Numbered from the stretch's first letter, positions 43,107 through 58,863 are shown. The stretch: DNA of 64,000 nucleotides from Deinococcus aetherius (GCF_025997855.1 NZ_AP026560.1:1514001-1578000), one strand, 5' to 3'. Notes: a model not told the origin generated them from the letters alone. Made by a program: numbers and translations.

Positions 43107-43937
43107 GGCGCCCCAGCCGCCCCCCACGTACTCCTCGCTCAGCTCCCACAGCCGCAGCGCCGCCCCGTCGTCGAGGGCCTGAGGGGCGGGGCGGGCCTCG
43201 CGTTCCTTGGCGAAGTACCGCCCGCTGACGGTGATGGCGGGATCGCTGGCGAGGCGGAGGCTCGTCCGCGCACCCTGCTCGGGGCTGATGGCGAAGCGGT
43301 CCACAACGCTCCACAGCAGGCTGGTCTGCCCCCCGTTGTTGTGCCCGAAGCCCGTCCGCACCATGCCGGGGTGCAGGGCGTTGCTCTGAAGGCCGGGCTC
43401 ACGCCGCGCCAGTTCCCGTGCGAAGAGGGCGTTCGCCAGCTTGCTCTGCCCGTACGCCCGCCACCCGTTGTACCCGCGCCGGAACTCCGGGTCGTCGAAC
43501 CGAATCCGCCCGAAGCGGTGCGCCTCCGAGGAAACCGTCACCACCCGTGCCCCCGGCGTCCCCCGCAGCAGGGGCAGCAACTCACGGGTGAGCAGGAAGG
43601 CCGCCAGGTGGTTGAGGGCCCACGTCGTCTCGATCCCCTCGCGCGTCTCCTGCCTCCTTGCGTAGTAGGCTCCCGCGTTGTTGATCAGCACGTCGAGCCT
43701 GCCTTCCCGCTCCCGGAACTCGGCGGCGGCCCGGCGCACCTGCGCGAGTTCCGACAGGTCGGCGACCAGGAAGTCTGCCGCGCCCACCTCCTCCGCCACG
43801 CGCGCCGTCTTCTCGGGGTCGCGGCTCACGATCACCACCCGCGCGCTCATCCGCGCCAGCTCCCGCGCCGTCACCAGACCGATCCCGTTCGTCGCGCCCG
43901 TGACAAGCACCGTTTTTCCGTCCATATCCTGCGTCAT
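43092..43937 (-). CDS. Short-chain dehydrogenase/reductase
   Basis: A 281-residue NAD(P)-dependent oxidoreductase. The cofactor loop is [19 protein letters not shown] with [10 protein letters not shown] after strand 2, which favours [14 protein letters not shown], the Ser of [12 protein letters not shown] and the catalytic YGQSKLAN (YxxxK) are all present. [12 protein letters not shown] and [12 protein letters not shown] are typical of retinol dehydrogenase/WWOX-like SDRs. The start is ATG 43937, six bases after TATGCT; a longer frame upstream lacks similarity. The final codons (VSGK and stop) are written in the heptamer repeat. Confidence 0.9.
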   Translation of the reverse strand: MTQDMDGKTVLVTGATNGIGLVTARELARMSARVVIVSRDPEKTARVAEEVGAADFLVADLSELAQVRRAAAEFREREGRLDVLINNAGAYYARRQETREGIETTWALNHLAAFLLTRELLPLLRGTPGARVVTVSSEAHRFGRIRFDDPEFRRGYNGWRAYGQSKLANALFARELARREPGLQSNALHPGMVRTGFGHNNGGQTSLLWSVVDRFAISPEQGARTSLRLASDPAITVSGRYFAKEREARPAPQALDDGAALRLWELSEEYVGGGWGAVSGK

Positions 43938-43943
43938 CCCGCC

Positions 43944-43949
43944 AGCATA
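43944..43949 (-). promoter_or_regulatory. Leaderless-type -10 (TATGCT) for SDR gene
   Basis: On the minus strand TATGCT ends six bases before the ATG at 43937. Confidence 0.6.
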
Positions 43950-44143
43950 GGAGTGACCTTTGAAGGGTGCGGCAAGCGTAAAGACAATGTCTCCCCCCAA
44001 AAAGGTAAGGCTGACCCGCGTGGAGCCAGCCTTCCGGCGCGCGAGCTTCACCCGGCCCGCTTGGTTGTGTTGCGCTGATGACCCCAGTGTATGAAGAGGG
44101 GTGTCACAGAGTTGTCACATGTCAGGCACGACGGGGGGAGGTT

Positions 44144-44472
44144 TCATCGCTCCATGAAGAAGGCTTCGAGGCTCGGGTAGAGGTGCGTGGAGGGCCAGGG
44201 CGGGCGCTCTGCCTTCCCGTGTCTCGCATCCAGCCACGTCAGATCGACGCCGACCCACGGCGTTTCGAGTTCGGGTGCGTAGGCCAGAAAGTCGTCGTGA
44301 CCTACGCGCCGGGCAAGGAATTGGATGTGGACGTTGTGCAGGATGTGCCCCTTGCTGACCTCCCCACGCAACTCCGCCGCGAACCTTGCTGCCTGCTCCT
44401 CTGTAAGAGGCTCGTAGGGACGCTCAAGCCGCCCCAGCCGCGCCCAGTCTTTCCCCGAAAGCTGCCCCCACG

Positions 44473-44476
<4 letters not shown>
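44144..44476 (-). CDS. Hypothetical protein after recG, probable CTG start
   Basis: A soluble protein of about 110 residues that reads well from [20 protein letters not shown] to the C-terminal [11 protein letters not shown]. It includes a His-rich middle ([20 protein letters not shown]) and many Trp. No ATG or GTG exists in frame anywhere between the recG 3' region and codon 36. A CTG overlapping the recG stop (CTGA, 44476-44473) gives the natural-looking start, and a TTG at 44371 is the fallback (75 residues). Family not recognised. It likely shares recG's mRNA. Confidence 0.6.
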
Positions 44477-46812
<2,336 letters not shown>

Positions 46813-46897
46813 ACCCCGCGCAGGCTACCAGAGCAGGCCACCGCGCTTCGTGGCCCTCTCCCCAGGCCGCGTGAAGGTGACTGCCCTCACCCCCCGG

Positions 46898-46903
46898 TAC
46901 ACT
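46898..46903 (+). promoter_or_regulatory. Leaderless-type -10 (TACACT) for antiporter gene
   Basis: TACACT ends seven bases before the ATG at 46911 with no ribosome-binding site. Confidence 0.6.
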
Positions 46904-46910
46904 GCCCCGC

Positions 46911-47990
46911 ATGAAGTGGCTGAACGCCTTGCTGATCTTCCTGCCGGTCGCGGTCTTTCTGGAGGTCACGGGTGGAAGCCCCACCCTGATCTTCGTCAGC
47001 GCGGCCCTCGCCATCGTGCCCCTGGCGGGCATCATGGGTCAGGCGACCGAGCAGCTCGCGGTGCGGACGGGGAGCACGGTGGGCGGGCTCCTGAACGCCA
47101 CCTTCGGCAACGCGACCGAGCTGATCATCGCCTTTTTCGCGTTGTCGGCGGGCAAGCTGGAGGTCGTCAAGGCGAGCATCGTGGGCTCGATCCTGGGCAA
47201 CCTGCTCCTGGTGATGGGCCTGGCCGTCTTGCTGGGCGGCCTGAAGTTCAAAGAGCAGCGCTTCAACCTCAAGTCGGCGGGTACTATCTCCAGCCTGCTC
47301 GTCATCAGCGTGCTCGCCCTGATGATCCCCACCGTCTTCGACCTCGCCGCCCGCGCGGTCGCCCCCGAGCGCGTCGCCGCCCTCGATGTGAGCCTCAGCG
47401 ACGCCGCCGCCGTCGTCCTGATCCTCGTCTACGTCGGCTACATCTACTTCACGCTGGTCAGTCACAAGGACATCCTCTCCACCGCCGACGACGAGGGCGC
47501 CCACGACGAGCATGACGGCCCCCTCTGGAGCGTGCCGCGCGCCGTGACCACCCTCGCCGGGGCCACCGTCGCCGTCGCCTTCATGTCCGAATTCCTGGTG
47601 GGCACGCTGGAGGCCGCCACCGCCAGCCTCGGCCTCACCGAGTTCTTCGTCGGCCTGATCCTGATCCCGATTATCGGCAACGCCGCCGAGCACGCCGCCG
47701 CCGTCATGTTCGCCCTGAGAAACAAGATGGACCTCTCCATGACGATCAGCCTGGGCTCGACCGTGCAGGTCGCCCTGCTCGTCGCGCCGCTGCTCGTGCT
47801 CGCCGGGCTGGTCGTCGGGCAGCCCATGAACCTCGTCGTCACGCCCCTCGAACTCGTCGCCATCTTCGGGGCGGTGATCATCGCCAACAGCGTCGTGCGC
47901 GATGCGGAGACGAACTGGCTGGAGGGCCTGCTGCTGCTGAGCGTGTACCTGATCCTGGGCTTCGCGGTGTTCTTCTACCCCGTGGAGTGA
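46911..47990 (+). CDS. cax: Calcium/proton (cation) antiporter, CaCA family
   Basis: A 359-residue integral membrane exchanger that expels Ca2+ (or Mn2+ and similar) against protons. About 11 hydrophobic helices are visible. The two alpha repeats that form the ion path are GLLNATFGNATELIIAFFAL (residues about 60-80) and IIGNAAEHAAAVMFALRNKMD (about 245-265). Both carry the conserved GNxxE acidic site. An acidic His/Asp-rich loop (DDEGAHDEHDGP) joins the halves, as usual in CAX proteins. A role in metal balance, including Mn, would suit Deinococcus but is not shown here. Confidence 0.93.
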   Translation: MKWLNALLIFLPVAVFLEVTGGSPTLIFVSAALAIVPLAGIMGQATEQLAVRTGSTVGGLLNATFGNATELIIAFFALSAGKLEVVKASIVGSILGNLLLVMGLAVLLGGLKFKEQRFNLKSAGTISSLLVISVLALMIPTVFDLAARAVAPERVAALDVSLSDAAAVVLILVYVGYIYFTLVSHKDILSTADDEGAHDEHDGPLWSVPRAVTTLAGATVAVAFMSEFLVGTLEAATASLGLTEFFVGLILIPIIGNAAEHAAAVMFALRNKMDLSMTISLGSTVQVALLVAPLLVLAGLVVGQPMNLVVTPLELVAIFGAVIIANSVVRDAETNWLEGLLLLSVYLILGFAVFFYPVE

Positions 47991-48035
47991 GGCGGGGGAG
48001 ACTGGCGCCGGGAGCGAACTCGCCGCCCCCCGGGT

Positions 48036-48041
48036 TACCCT
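48036..48041 (+). promoter_or_regulatory. Leaderless-type -10 (TACCCT) for methyltransferase
   Basis: TACCCT ends seven bases before the ATG at 48049. Confidence 0.55.
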
Positions 48042-48048
48042 CGGGGCT

Positions 48049-48669
48049 ATGGGAGCCTACGACCGCCTCGCCGCGAGTTACGACCGCCTGTGGGGCCGCT
48101 ACGCCCGGCGAACGGCCCGCGAGGTGCTGGACGTGCTGCCGCCCCCGGGGACCGGCACCCTGCTCGACGTGGGCTGCGGCACGGGCACCCTGCTCGCGCT
48201 CGCCCGCGAACGCTTTCCACAGGCTCAGCTCGTGGGCGCCGAACCCAGCGCGGGCATGCGCGAGGTGGCGGCCCGCACCCTCTCCGGGCGGGGCGTGACG
48301 CTCCTCGCCTCCCCCGCCGAAACTCTCGCGCTGCCGGACGCCTCGGTGGACGCCCTGACCTGCCTGAACGTCCTGCACTACCTCGCCGACCCGGCGGTCG
48401 CCCTGCGGGAGTGGCGGCGGGTGTTGCGGCCCGGGGGCACCCTTGTCCTTCAGGACTACGTGCCGAACGGCCTGCCCGGCTTCACCCGGCTCGTCTCGCT
48501 CAACGACCGCGAACTCGTGCGGGTGTACACGGTGCCGGGGATGGGCAGGCTGTTGGAAGCCGCTGGGTTCGGCGGGGTGACGGCGCGGCCCTTCCGCATC
48601 GACCTGTTCTGGCGCGGCGGTTTGGCCCACGGCGTGCGCGCCGGGGCGGAGCCGAACGCTTCCCGGTAA
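48049..48669 (+). CDS. SAM-dependent class I methyltransferase
   Basis: A 206-residue Methyltransf_11-type enzyme. Motif I is TLLDVGCGTGTLLALA (residues about 36-51), the acidic end of strand 2 is VGAEPSAGM, motif II reads ALPDASVDALTCLNVLHYL and motif III REWRRVLRPGGTLVLQDYV. The methyl acceptor cannot be told; relatives act on ubiquinone/menaquinone precursors, small molecules or lipids. It starts leaderless 59 bases after the antiporter stop, so it is probably an independent transcript. Confidence 0.9.
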   Translation: MGAYDRLAASYDRLWGRYARRTAREVLDVLPPPGTGTLLDVGCGTGTLLALARERFPQAQLVGAEPSAGMREVAARTLSGRGVTLLASPAETLALPDASVDALTCLNVLHYLADPAVALREWRRVLRPGGTLVLQDYVPNGLPGFTRLVSLNDRELVRVYTVPGMGRLLEAAGFGGVTARPFRIDLFWRGGLAHGVRAGAEPNASR

Positions 48670-48691
48670 CCGGCGGGCGTCGGCGAACGGG

Positions 48692-49006
48692 TCAAGACCT
48701 CTCTTCCGGTTCGGTCCCGTCCCCGGGCTCGTCCCCTGCGCGGCCACCCCCGTCCACCCAGGCGGCGCGGTTCGTGCCGGGCACGCGGGGCGTCACATGC
48801 TGGCGCAGCGGTCCCATCAGGTCCGAGAGGTGCGCCGGGGTCACGGGCAGGGTCACGCGGCCCCGCAGGTACAGGGGGCTGAGGGAGTGGACGTTGACGT
48901 GCTGCACGTCTTTGAGCATGACGGTAAAGGTGCGACCGCTCTTATCGAAGTGCACGCGGTCGGTGGTGCCGGGCATCCATCTCAGGGTCAAGGTGCCGGG
49001 AATCAT
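48692..49006 (-). CDS. Hypothetical protein, 104 aa
   Basis: A small soluble protein (MIPGTLTLRWMPGTTDRVHF...) with a beta-rich core (FTVMLKDVQHVNVHSL, LRGRVTLPVTP) and a Gly/Glu-rich tail. No family recognised. The ATG at 49006 is preferred; a GTG at 49066 would add 20 residues of low-complexity sequence. Convergent with the methyltransferase. Confidence 0.6.
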   Translation of the reverse strand: MIPGTLTLRWMPGTTDRVHFDKSGRTFTVMLKDVQHVNVHSLSPLYLRGRVTLPVTPAHLSDLMGPLRQHVTPRVPGTNRAAWVDGGGRAGDEPGDGTEPEERS

Positions 49007-49165
49007 GCGGGCCTCTGCTTTCGGGGCGGCGAGGTCAGGTGAATACAGGTGGCCGCCTCCCCTCACCCTCCCACGCGCTCATGATGGGAAGGTGCACGCG
49101 AGAAAGGCCGCCTCCCCAACGAGAGGTAAAGGTCGGGAGCCCCATTCGCGGGCGGGCAGACCGCC

Positions 49166-49171
49166 TAAGGT
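49166..49171 (+). promoter_or_regulatory. Leaderless-type -10 (TAAGGT) for 86-aa gene
   Basis: TAAGGT ends six bases before the ATG at 49178. Confidence 0.55.
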
Positions 49172-49177
49172 AGAAGA

Positions 49178-49438
49178 ATGCTGACCCTCGAGGGCAACTA
49201 CCACGTCGCGCCCAACAAACGCCTGACCATCCTCGCCGAGTTCACGAGCCTCCCCAAGGGCACCCTGGAGACCGACATCGAGGCGCTGGGTGAGGCGTGT
49301 GCCCGGAACGGCGGGCAGTGTGACGTGCAGGTGAATACCCAGCACGGGCCGATGCGGGGCACGCTCGTCGAGAAAAAGCCCAGGAAGTTCAGCCTGCGCC
49401 TCTTCGAGGGCCACCTCGCCTTTCTCCCGCGTGCCTGA
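49178..49438 (+). CDS. Hypothetical protein, 86 aa
   Basis: A small soluble protein (MLTLEGNYHVAPNKRLTILAEF...) whose alternating hydrophobic pattern suggests a small beta-alpha domain. Two Cys (EACARNGGQCDV) lie close together and the C-terminus is basic (VEKKPRKFSLRLF). No family recognised. It is 42 bases before the next small gene and probably forms a pair with it. Confidence 0.65.
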   Translation: MLTLEGNYHVAPNKRLTILAEFTSLPKGTLETDIEALGEACARNGGQCDVQVNTQHGPMRGTLVEKKPRKFSLRLFEGHLAFLPRA

Positions 49439-49480
49439 TCCCCCGCGCCCCTCACCCTGCCTGTTCCCCAAGGAGGAGCC

Positions 49481-49702
49481 GTGGACAACATGATTTACGC
49501 CTCGGTGCGTCAGGTCAGCGCGACCTGGTACTTCATCTCGCTGACCCAGAACCGCTCGCACGAGGAGGCCCTCGACGTGGGGATGATGCAGGCCGAACTC
49601 TACCTGAGTGACCTCGGCCTCGTCGGGGCCGCCGCCGCGCCGTACCTGGAGGGGGCGCGGAAAGCGGTGGAGAGCGTCATGCAGGGCCGCCTCCAGAACT
49701 AG
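49481..49702 (+). CDS. Hypothetical protein, 73 aa
   Basis: A small, mostly helical acidic protein (MDNMIYASVRQVSATWYFISL...). The GTG at 49481 has AAGGAGGAG immediately before it; the ATG three codons in is an alternative. No recognised domain. Likely co-transcribed with the 86-aa gene. Confidence 0.65.
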   Translation: MDNMIYASVRQVSATWYFISLTQNRSHEEALDVGMMQAELYLSDLGLVGAAAAPYLEGARKAVESVMQGRLQN

Positions 49703-49711
49703 GCCGCGCGG

Positions 49712-50506
49712 CTACAGCGTCAGCGCCAGCCCCACCGCCTGGGCCAGCCCCCCCTCGTCCACGTGGGCGACGTGATACCGCGCGGCGGCCCGCGCCTCGG
49801 CGTCCGCGTTGCCCATCGCCACCGGGTGGCCGACGACGCGCATGGCGGTCACGTCGTTGTGGCCGTCGCCCACCATCATGACCCGCGAGAGGGGCAGCCC
49901 GTACTCGGCGGCGATCAGGGCGACCGCGCTCCCCTTGCCGATGCCCGCGCGCGTCAGGCTGATGAAGAGGGTACCTGGCATCGCCGGGCTCCCCGCCGGG
50001 TGCACGTCCAGCCCGGGGGAGGCCTCGGCCAGCACCCCGGCGGCCTCCCCGTGCGGCACGACCCACTGGGCGCGGACCCGGGTGCCCAGCAGCGTTTCCG
50101 GGTCCTTCGGCGTGTACGGCACCCCCAGCAGGTCCGCGTGCCGCCGCGCGAGTTCACCGGGGTGAGTGATCCCGAAGTCGTCGTCGGTGTACACCTCCAG
50201 AAGCCGCCCGGTCTCGCGGGCCCGGGCGAGCAGGGCGGTGAGCGGCCCCTCCGGCAGCGGCTCGCTGAGGCTCTCGCCGCTTCCCACGTTCACGGTGGAG
50301 GCCCCATTCTGGAAGACGTGCCAGCCGTCCGGGTCGAGCCGCCGCGCGTAGCCCAGCGCGTTGCCAAAGGCGGGCCGCCCGCTGCACAGGGCGACGCGTA
50401 CTCCCCGCGCCCTCGCGTCCGCCAGCGCTGCCCACACGTCCTCCCGCACGGTGTTCCCCGTCCCGATCAGGGTGCCGTCCACGTCCACACAGATGAGTCC
50501 CAACAT
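49712..50506 (-). CDS. HAD-superfamily phosphatase, Cof type
   Basis: A 264-residue HAD hydrolase with a C2 cap. Motif I is [12 protein letters not shown] (nucleophile Asp), motif II is ALCSGRP, the motif III lysine lies in AGIGKGSAV and motif IV is [13 protein letters not shown]. Such enzymes dephosphorylate sugar phosphates, flavin or vitamin phosphates. Substrate not inferable. ATG at 50506, seven bases after TACACT on the minus strand. Its stop is 10 bases from that of the convergent 73-aa gene. Confidence 0.92.
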   Translation of the reverse strand: MLGLICVDVDGTLIGTGNTVREDVWAALADARARGVRVALCSGRPAFGNALGYARRLDPDGWHVFQNGASTVNVGSGESLSEPLPEGPLTALLARARETGRLLEVYTDDDFGITHPGELARRHADLLGVPYTPKDPETLLGTRVRAQWVVPHGEAAGVLAEASPGLDVHPAGSPAMPGTLFISLTRAGIGKGSAVALIAAEYGLPLSRVMMVGDGHNDVTAMRVVGHPVAMGNADAEARAAARYHVAHVDEGGLAQAVGLALTL

Positions 50507-50513
50507 CCGGGGC

Positions 50514-50519
50514 AGTGTA
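50514..50519 (-). promoter_or_regulatory. Leaderless-type -10 (TACACT) for HAD gene
   Basis: On the minus strand TACACT ends seven bases before the ATG at 50506. Confidence 0.6.
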
Positions 50520-50566
50520 CGCTCCGCCCCCCGCGTGACCGGGCGCGGGACTTGAACAGGTCGCGG

Positions 50567-51454
<888 letters not shown>

Positions 51455-51460
51455 GCGGCC

Positions 51461-51466
51461 AATCTA
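51461..51466 (-). promoter_or_regulatory. Leaderless-type -10 (TAGATT) for PhzF-family gene
   Basis: On the minus strand TAGATT ends six bases before the ATG at 51454. Confidence 0.6.
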
Positions 51467-51485
51467 GCGCAGCCGTGGCGGCCCC

Positions 51486-52829
51486 TCACGGCACCATCCG
51501 CGTCAGCATCCGGGGAAAGGGAATCGCCTCGCGGATATGGTCGATCCCGGTGATCCACGCGACCGCCCGCTCCAGCCCCATCCCGAAGCCCGCGTGCGGC
51601 ACGCTCCCGAACCGCCGCAGGTCGAGGTACCACTCGAAGGCCTCCAGGGGCAGCCCCTCGTGCTCGATCCGCGACTTCAGCAGGTCGTAGTCGTGGATGC
51701 GCTGCGAGCCGCCGATGATCTCGCCGTACCCCTCGGGCGCGATCATGTCGTCGCACAGGGCCAGGCGCGGGTCCTCCGCGTCCGGCTGCATGTAGAACGC
51801 CTTGATCGCCGCCGGGTATTTCTCGACGATCACGGGCCGGTCGAAGTGAGAGCCCAGGATCGTCTCGTGCGGGGCGCCCAGGTCGTCCCCCCACTCCACG
51901 GCCTGCACGTCGGCCTGAACGTTCGGCGGCAGGTCCCCCTCCTCGATGTGCCGCTGGATGATCTCCAGCGCCTCCGTGTATGTCACGCGCGGGTAGTTGC
52001 CTGAAGCGGCGGGGCGCAGCTTCTCCACGTCGCGCCCCAGCGTCTCCAGCTCGTTCCCGCATTCCTCCAGCGCGCGGCGCACGAGGAACGAGACGAACCG
52101 CTCCTGCAACGCCATATTCTCCCCGTGGTCGCTCGGCGCCACCTCCGGCTCCACCATCCAGAACTCCAGCAGGTGCCGCCGTGTCTTGCTCTTCTCCGCC
52201 CGGAAGGTCGGCCCGAAGGTGTACACCTTCCCGAAGGCGAGCGCCCCCGCCTCCGCGTGGAGTTGCCCCGTCTGCGAGAGGTACGCCTTGTCCTCGCCGA
52301 AGAGGTCGATCTCGAAGAGTTCGGTCGTCCCCTCCGCCGCGTTCGGGGTGAAGAAGGGGGCGTCGAACCGCACGAAGCCCTCCCCGTGGAAGAAATCGAC
52401 AATCGCCCGCTGCACGCAGTCGCGCACCCGCAGCACGGCCCACGGGCGGCGGTGCCGCAGCCACAGGTGCCGGTGGTCGAGCAGGAACTCGATCCCGTGC
52501 TCCTTCGGCGTGATGGGGTACTCCGCCGGGTTCTCCGAGATCACCACGAGGTCTCGCACGCCCAGTTCCACCCCGCCCGGTGCCCGCTCGTCCGCCCGCA
52601 CCTCGCCCGTCACCGTGACGGCCTGCTCCTGCGAGAGCCGCCTGGCCGTCTCGAACACGTCCTCCGAGACGTCGTTCTTGAAGACGGTGGCCTGGACGAA
52701 GCCCGTGCCGTCGCGCAATTTGAGGAATTGAAGCTTGCCCTTGCCGCTCTTGTCGGTGAGCCAGGCGTGGACCGTGACCGTCTCGCCGACATGAGCCTTG
52801 AGGTCATGAAGGGTGCTGGGGGATGACAT
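51486..52829 (-). CDS. asnS: Asparaginyl-tRNA synthetase
   Basis: A 447-residue class IIb synthetase that charges tRNA-Asn. The OB anticodon-binding domain ([29 protein letters not shown]) is followed by the catalytic domain. Motif 2 is [21 protein letters not shown] and motif 3 is [24 protein letters not shown] and [15 protein letters not shown] are of AsnRS rather than AspRS style. In D. radiodurans asparagine itself is known to be made on tRNA by the amidotransferase route. Having AsnRS as well lets the cell use free asparagine. The ATG lies seven bases after TATACT. Confidence 0.93.
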   Translation of the reverse strand: MSSPSTLHDLKAHVGETVTVHAWLTDKSGKGKLQFLKLRDGTGFVQATVFKNDVSEDVFETARRLSQEQAVTVTGEVRADERAPGGVELGVRDLVVISENPAEYPITPKEHGIEFLLDHRHLWLRHRRPWAVLRVRDCVQRAIVDFFHGEGFVRFDAPFFTPNAAEGTTELFEIDLFGEDKAYLSQTGQLHAEAGALAFGKVYTFGPTFRAEKSKTRRHLLEFWMVEPEVAPSDHGENMALQERFVSFLVRRALEECGNELETLGRDVEKLRPAASGNYPRVTYTEALEIIQRHIEEGDLPPNVQADVQAVEWGDDLGAPHETILGSHFDRPVIVEKYPAAIKAFYMQPDAEDPRLALCDDMIAPEGYGEIIGGSQRIHDYDLLKSRIEHEGLPLEAFEWYLDLRRFGSVPHAGFGMGLERAVAWITGIDHIREAIPFPRMLTRMVP

Positions 52830-52836
52830 GAGCGGA

Positions 52837-52842
52837 AGTATA
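52837..52842 (-). promoter_or_regulatory. Leaderless-type -10 (TATACT) for asnS
   Basis: On the minus strand TATACT ends seven bases before the ATG at 52829. A strongly AT-rich stretch (about 52905-52965) lies 65-125 bases upstream. Confidence 0.65.
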
Positions 52843-52970
52843 CGGGGAGGGTAAGGGCGGCCTGGTCTCTCTGCGGCTGTTGCCCGGATGGAGAGGAGGT
52901 CGAACGAGAAAATTTTTACAATCTCCGTAATTAAAGAAAAATCTCACTTATCTAGAACGGCGACTCTCCC

Positions 52971-52999
52971 CCACCTCAAGCGCGATAGGGGAGAGGTCC
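52971..52999 (-). terminator. Hairpin after tpiA
   Basis: On the minus strand CTCTCCCC and GGGGAGAG form an eight-base stem with a 16-base loop just past the tpiA stop. It has no immediate U-run, but the AT-rich stretch with TTTTTCTTTAATT follows about 25 bases later. Confidence 0.4.
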
Positions 53000-53002
53000 G
53001 GC

Positions 53003-53743
<741 letters not shown>

Positions 53744-53760
53744 GGTTCCTCCTGGGAAGC

Positions 53761-53833
53761 GGTCAGCTCTCAGCCATCGGCTTTCAGCAGGCGCAAGCTT
53801 TTGCTTGATGTCGCTGATCGCTGAAAGCTGACC
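53761..53833. repeat. Heptamer palindromic element 2, between pgk and tpiA
   Basis: Left arm 53761-53788 (GGTCAGCTCTCAGCCATCGG...), right arm 53813-53833 (GCTGATCGCTGAAAGCTGAC...). 18 of 21 right-arm positions are complementary to the left arm. A small CAAGC-TTTT-GCTTG hairpin (53794-53807) sits in the centre. Both arms repeat with a period of seven. Confidence 0.7.
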
Positions 53834-53844
53834 ACTGCCCGCTC

Positions 53845-55014
53845 TCACTTCATCGCTTCCACACCCGGCAGCGTGCGGCCTTCGAGCAACTCCAGGCTCG
53901 CCCCACCGCCCGTGCTGATGTGGCTCACCCGCCCCTGCTGCCCGCTCTTGTTGATCGCACTCACCGAGTCGCCGCCGCCGATCACCGTGTAGGCGCCCTC
54001 GCCCAGTTCCGCGACGGCCCTTGCAATCGCGTTCGTGCCCCCCGCAAAGGCCGGGAACTCGAAGACGCCGAGCGGCCCGTTCCAGAAGACGGTCTTCGCG
54101 CCCTGCAAGGCCTCCGTGTACGCCCGCACCGTCTCCGGCCCGGCATCCAGCCCCTGCCAGCCGTCGGGAATCGCGTCACTCGGGACGACCTGCGTCTGCG
54201 CGTCCTCGGCGAAGCGGTCGGCGGCGATCACGTCCACCGGGAGCATGATCTTCTCGCCGTACTCGTCCAGCAGCCGCCGGGCAAGCCCCAACTGGTCGTC
54301 CTCGTGAATCGAATCGCCGATCCGCCCGCCCTGGCTCTTGATGAAGGTGTAGGCCATCCCGCCGCCGATCAGCATCCGGTCCACCCGGGGCAGCAGGTTC
54401 TCGATCACCTTGATCTTGTCGCTGACCTTCGCCCCGCCGATGATCACCACGTAGGGCCGCGCCGGGTTCTCCAGCAGCCGCGTTAAAGCCTCCACTTCCG
54501 TCTGGAGCAGCAGGCCCGCCGCGTGGGGCAGATACTCGGCCACCCCGCTCACCGACGCGTGCGCCCGGTGCGCGCTCCCGAAGGCGTCGAGTACGAAGGC
54601 GTCCCCCAGCCGCGCGAACTTCTGAGCAAGTTCGGGGTCGTTCTTCTCCTCCCCCGCCTCGAAGCGCACGTTCTCCAGCAGGGCGACCTCACCAGGTTGG
54701 AGGGCCTGCACCTCCCGCAGCGTCTCCTCGCTCGACGGCAGCGAGCCGATGAACCTCACATCGCGTTTGAGAGCCTGCTCCACCACCGGGGCCACGGGCC
54801 GCAGGCTGTACTTCTCCTCCGGCCCCCCCTTCGGTCGCCCGAAGTGGCTCATCAGCACCACGGACGCGCCGCCGTCCAGCAGCCTTTGCAGCGTCGGCAG
54901 GCTCGCCGTGACGCGCGTATCGTCCTGCACCACCCCGTCCTTGACGGGCACGTTGTAGTCCACCCGCACGAGGACGCGCTTGCCCCGGGTGTCCAGTTGG
55001 TCGAGGGTTCGCAT
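53845..55014 (-). CDS. pgk: Phosphoglycerate kinase
   Basis: A 389-residue kinase making ATP from 1,3-bisphosphoglycerate. [24 protein letters not shown] and [15 protein letters not shown] mark the substrate-binding N-domain. [20 protein letters not shown] and [12 protein letters not shown], with the nucleotide-site [13 protein letters not shown], mark the C-domain. Length is normal. The ATG at 55014 follows GGAGGA; the frame is open upstream through the intergenic repeat, but without similarity. Middle gene of the operon. Confidence 0.97.
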   Translation of the reverse strand: MRTLDQLDTRGKRVLVRVDYNVPVKDGVVQDDTRVTASLPTLQRLLDGGASVVLMSHFGRPKGGPEEKYSLRPVAPVVEQALKRDVRFIGSLPSSEETLREVQALQPGEVALLENVRFEAGEEKNDPELAQKFARLGDAFVLDAFGSAHRAHASVSGVAEYLPHAAGLLLQTEVEALTRLLENPARPYVVIIGGAKVSDKIKVIENLLPRVDRMLIGGGMAYTFIKSQGGRIGDSIHEDDQLGLARRLLDEYGEKIMLPVDVIAADRFAEDAQTQVVPSDAIPDGWQGLDAGPETVRAYTEALQGAKTVFWNGPLGVFEFPAFAGGTNAIARAVAELGEGAYTVIGGGDSVSAINKSGQQGRVSHISTGGGASLELLEGRTLPGVEAMK

Positions 55015-55030
55015 CTTTCCTCCTTGAGCC

Positions 55031-55084
55031 TTCAGCAATCGGCCGTCAGCGATCAGCCAAAAGTGCTGAGAGCTGACGGCTGAC
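55031..55084. repeat. Heptamer palindromic element 3, between gap and pgk
   Basis: Left arm 55031-55058 (TTCAGCA ATCGGCC GTCAGCG...), short AAAAGT-like loop, right arm 55064-55084 (GCTGAGAGCTGACGGCTGAC...). 16 of 19 aligned positions are complementary. It is built from the same heptamers as elements 1 and 2 and lies just before the pgk ribosome-binding site. Confidence 0.7.
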
Positions 55085-55097
55085 CACGGACAGCTCC

Positions 55098-56357
<1,260 letters not shown>

Positions 56358-56400
56358 TTAGGAGTAGAGCCTGTGAACGGGGCACGCCCCTCGCTCCATC

Positions 56401-56414
56401 TGTAAATTAATACA
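56401..56414. promoter_or_regulatory. AT-rich TGTA-N6-TACA dyad
   Basis: TGTAAATTAATACA in a very GC-rich setting, about 130 bases upstream of lysC and 310 upstream of gap. The inner 12-mer AAATTAATACAA recurs at 61643-61654. It could be an operator; the regulator is unknown. Confidence 0.3.
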
Positions 56415-56533
56415 AGAATGATTGTTCCTCGCCCCCGCCATACCCCCTCTCTCGGCAAGGCCGGACGCGAGGAGGGAAGACCCGCCCGCCGCCTGCCCAG
56501 ACCGCCCGCCCCCGGAACGCGCGAGGCGGGCCG

Positions 56534-56539
56534 TATGAT
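56534..56539 (+). promoter_or_regulatory. Leaderless-type -10 (TATGAT) for aspartate kinase
   Basis: TATGAT ends seven bases before the ATG at 56547, and decides this start over two ATG codons just upstream. Confidence 0.6.
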
Positions 56540-56546
56540 GCCGGTC

Positions 56547-57959
<1,413 letters not shown>

Positions 57960-57971
57960 GCGGCGAAAGCC

Positions 57972-58685
57972 TCAGCCTTTCGCCGCCTCGCCGTCCTTGG
58001 CCGGAGGAGCCGTGGCGCTCTCCTCGGGGGCGCGGCGCAGCACGGTCCAGCGGCGGGCCAGGATCAGGTACAGCCCGGTAACCCAGGCGACCGACGCCGC
58101 GAAGCCCGCGAGCACGTCCGAGGGGTAGTGCACCCCCAGGTAGTTGCGGCTGGCCCCCACCGCCAGGCCCCACAGGGCGCCGAGCACCGCCAGCGGCCAC
58201 GCCACCCGCGAGAAGCGGAAGATCAGCACCAGCGCGAGGCCGAAGGCCATGTTGCTCATCGCGTGCCCGCTGGGAAACGAGAAGCCCGGCTCCCGCACGA
58301 CCGCCTCCAGCACGTCCGGGCGGGGCCGCTGGAAGAAGAACTTGGCGAGCCCGTTGAGCGCGGCGGCCCCCGCCACGGCGTAGACCAGGAACAGGGCCTG
58401 TGCCCGCGCGCCCACCCGCACGAGCCCCGCCGCGATCACGCTCGCCAGCAGGGGCAGCCCCCACACCCCGCCCAGCAGGGCGAGGGCCTGCGCCACCCCG
58501 GTCAGCGTCGGCGTGCGGTGCGCGGCATACCACCTCAGCACCTCCTGATCCCAGGGAAAGCCCCCCTCCCGGAAGATGTCCTCCACCAGATCGGCAAAAA
58601 AACCCAGCGGCAGCAGCACCCCGACGAAGAGCAGGGCGAGTTGCCGCCAGTGGCGGGCGAGCAGGGCGGGCAGGTGGCGGCGCAC
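57972..58685 (-). CDS. PAP2-family membrane phosphatase
   Basis: A 237-residue membrane protein with six hydrophobic segments. The three parts of the PAP2 active site are present: KFFFQRPRP (KxxxxxxRP), PSGHAMS and [16 protein letters not shown] (SRxxxxxHxxxD). Members dephosphorylate phosphatidate, undecaprenyl pyrophosphate or related lipids at the outer membrane face. The C-terminal tail is polar. The start is GTG 58685, six bases after TAGAGT. It converges on lysC with 12 bases between stops. Confidence 0.92.
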   Translation of the reverse strand: MRRHLPALLARHWRQLALLFVGVLLPLGFFADLVEDIFREGGFPWDQEVLRWYAAHRTPTLTGVAQALALLGGVWGLPLLASVIAAGLVRVGARAQALFLVYAVAGAAALNGLAKFFFQRPRPDVLEAVVREPGFSFPSGHAMSNMAFGLALVLIFRFSRVAWPLAVLGALWGLAVGASRNYLGVHYPSDVLAGFAASVAWVTGLYLILARRWTVLRRAPEESATAPPAKDGEAAKG

Positions 58686-58691
58686 CCCGCC

Positions 58692-58697
58692 ACTCTA
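58692..58697 (-). promoter_or_regulatory. Leaderless-type -10 (TAGAGT) for PAP2 gene
   Basis: On the minus strand TAGAGT ends six bases before the GTG at 58685. Confidence 0.55.
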
Positions 58698-58863
58698 GGG
58701 CGGGCGGGCGGGCAGCCCTGCACGGAAAACGTTCAGGGAGCGCCACCCTCCGCCATTTCGCCCATGCCGCCTGCGCCACCCCGCCGATGCCGGGAAGGGG
58801 GAGCGCGGGGCACCCTGGGGGCAGCCGGGAGGGCCGGGCCCCCACGGCCGAAAGGAAGTCCCC

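Noticed and set aside
51486..52829. Reading asnS as an aspartyl-tRNA synthetase
   Set aside because: Length (447) and motifs such as [11 protein letters not shown] and the absence of a GAD domain fit AsnRS better, though an archaeal-type AspRS is related.
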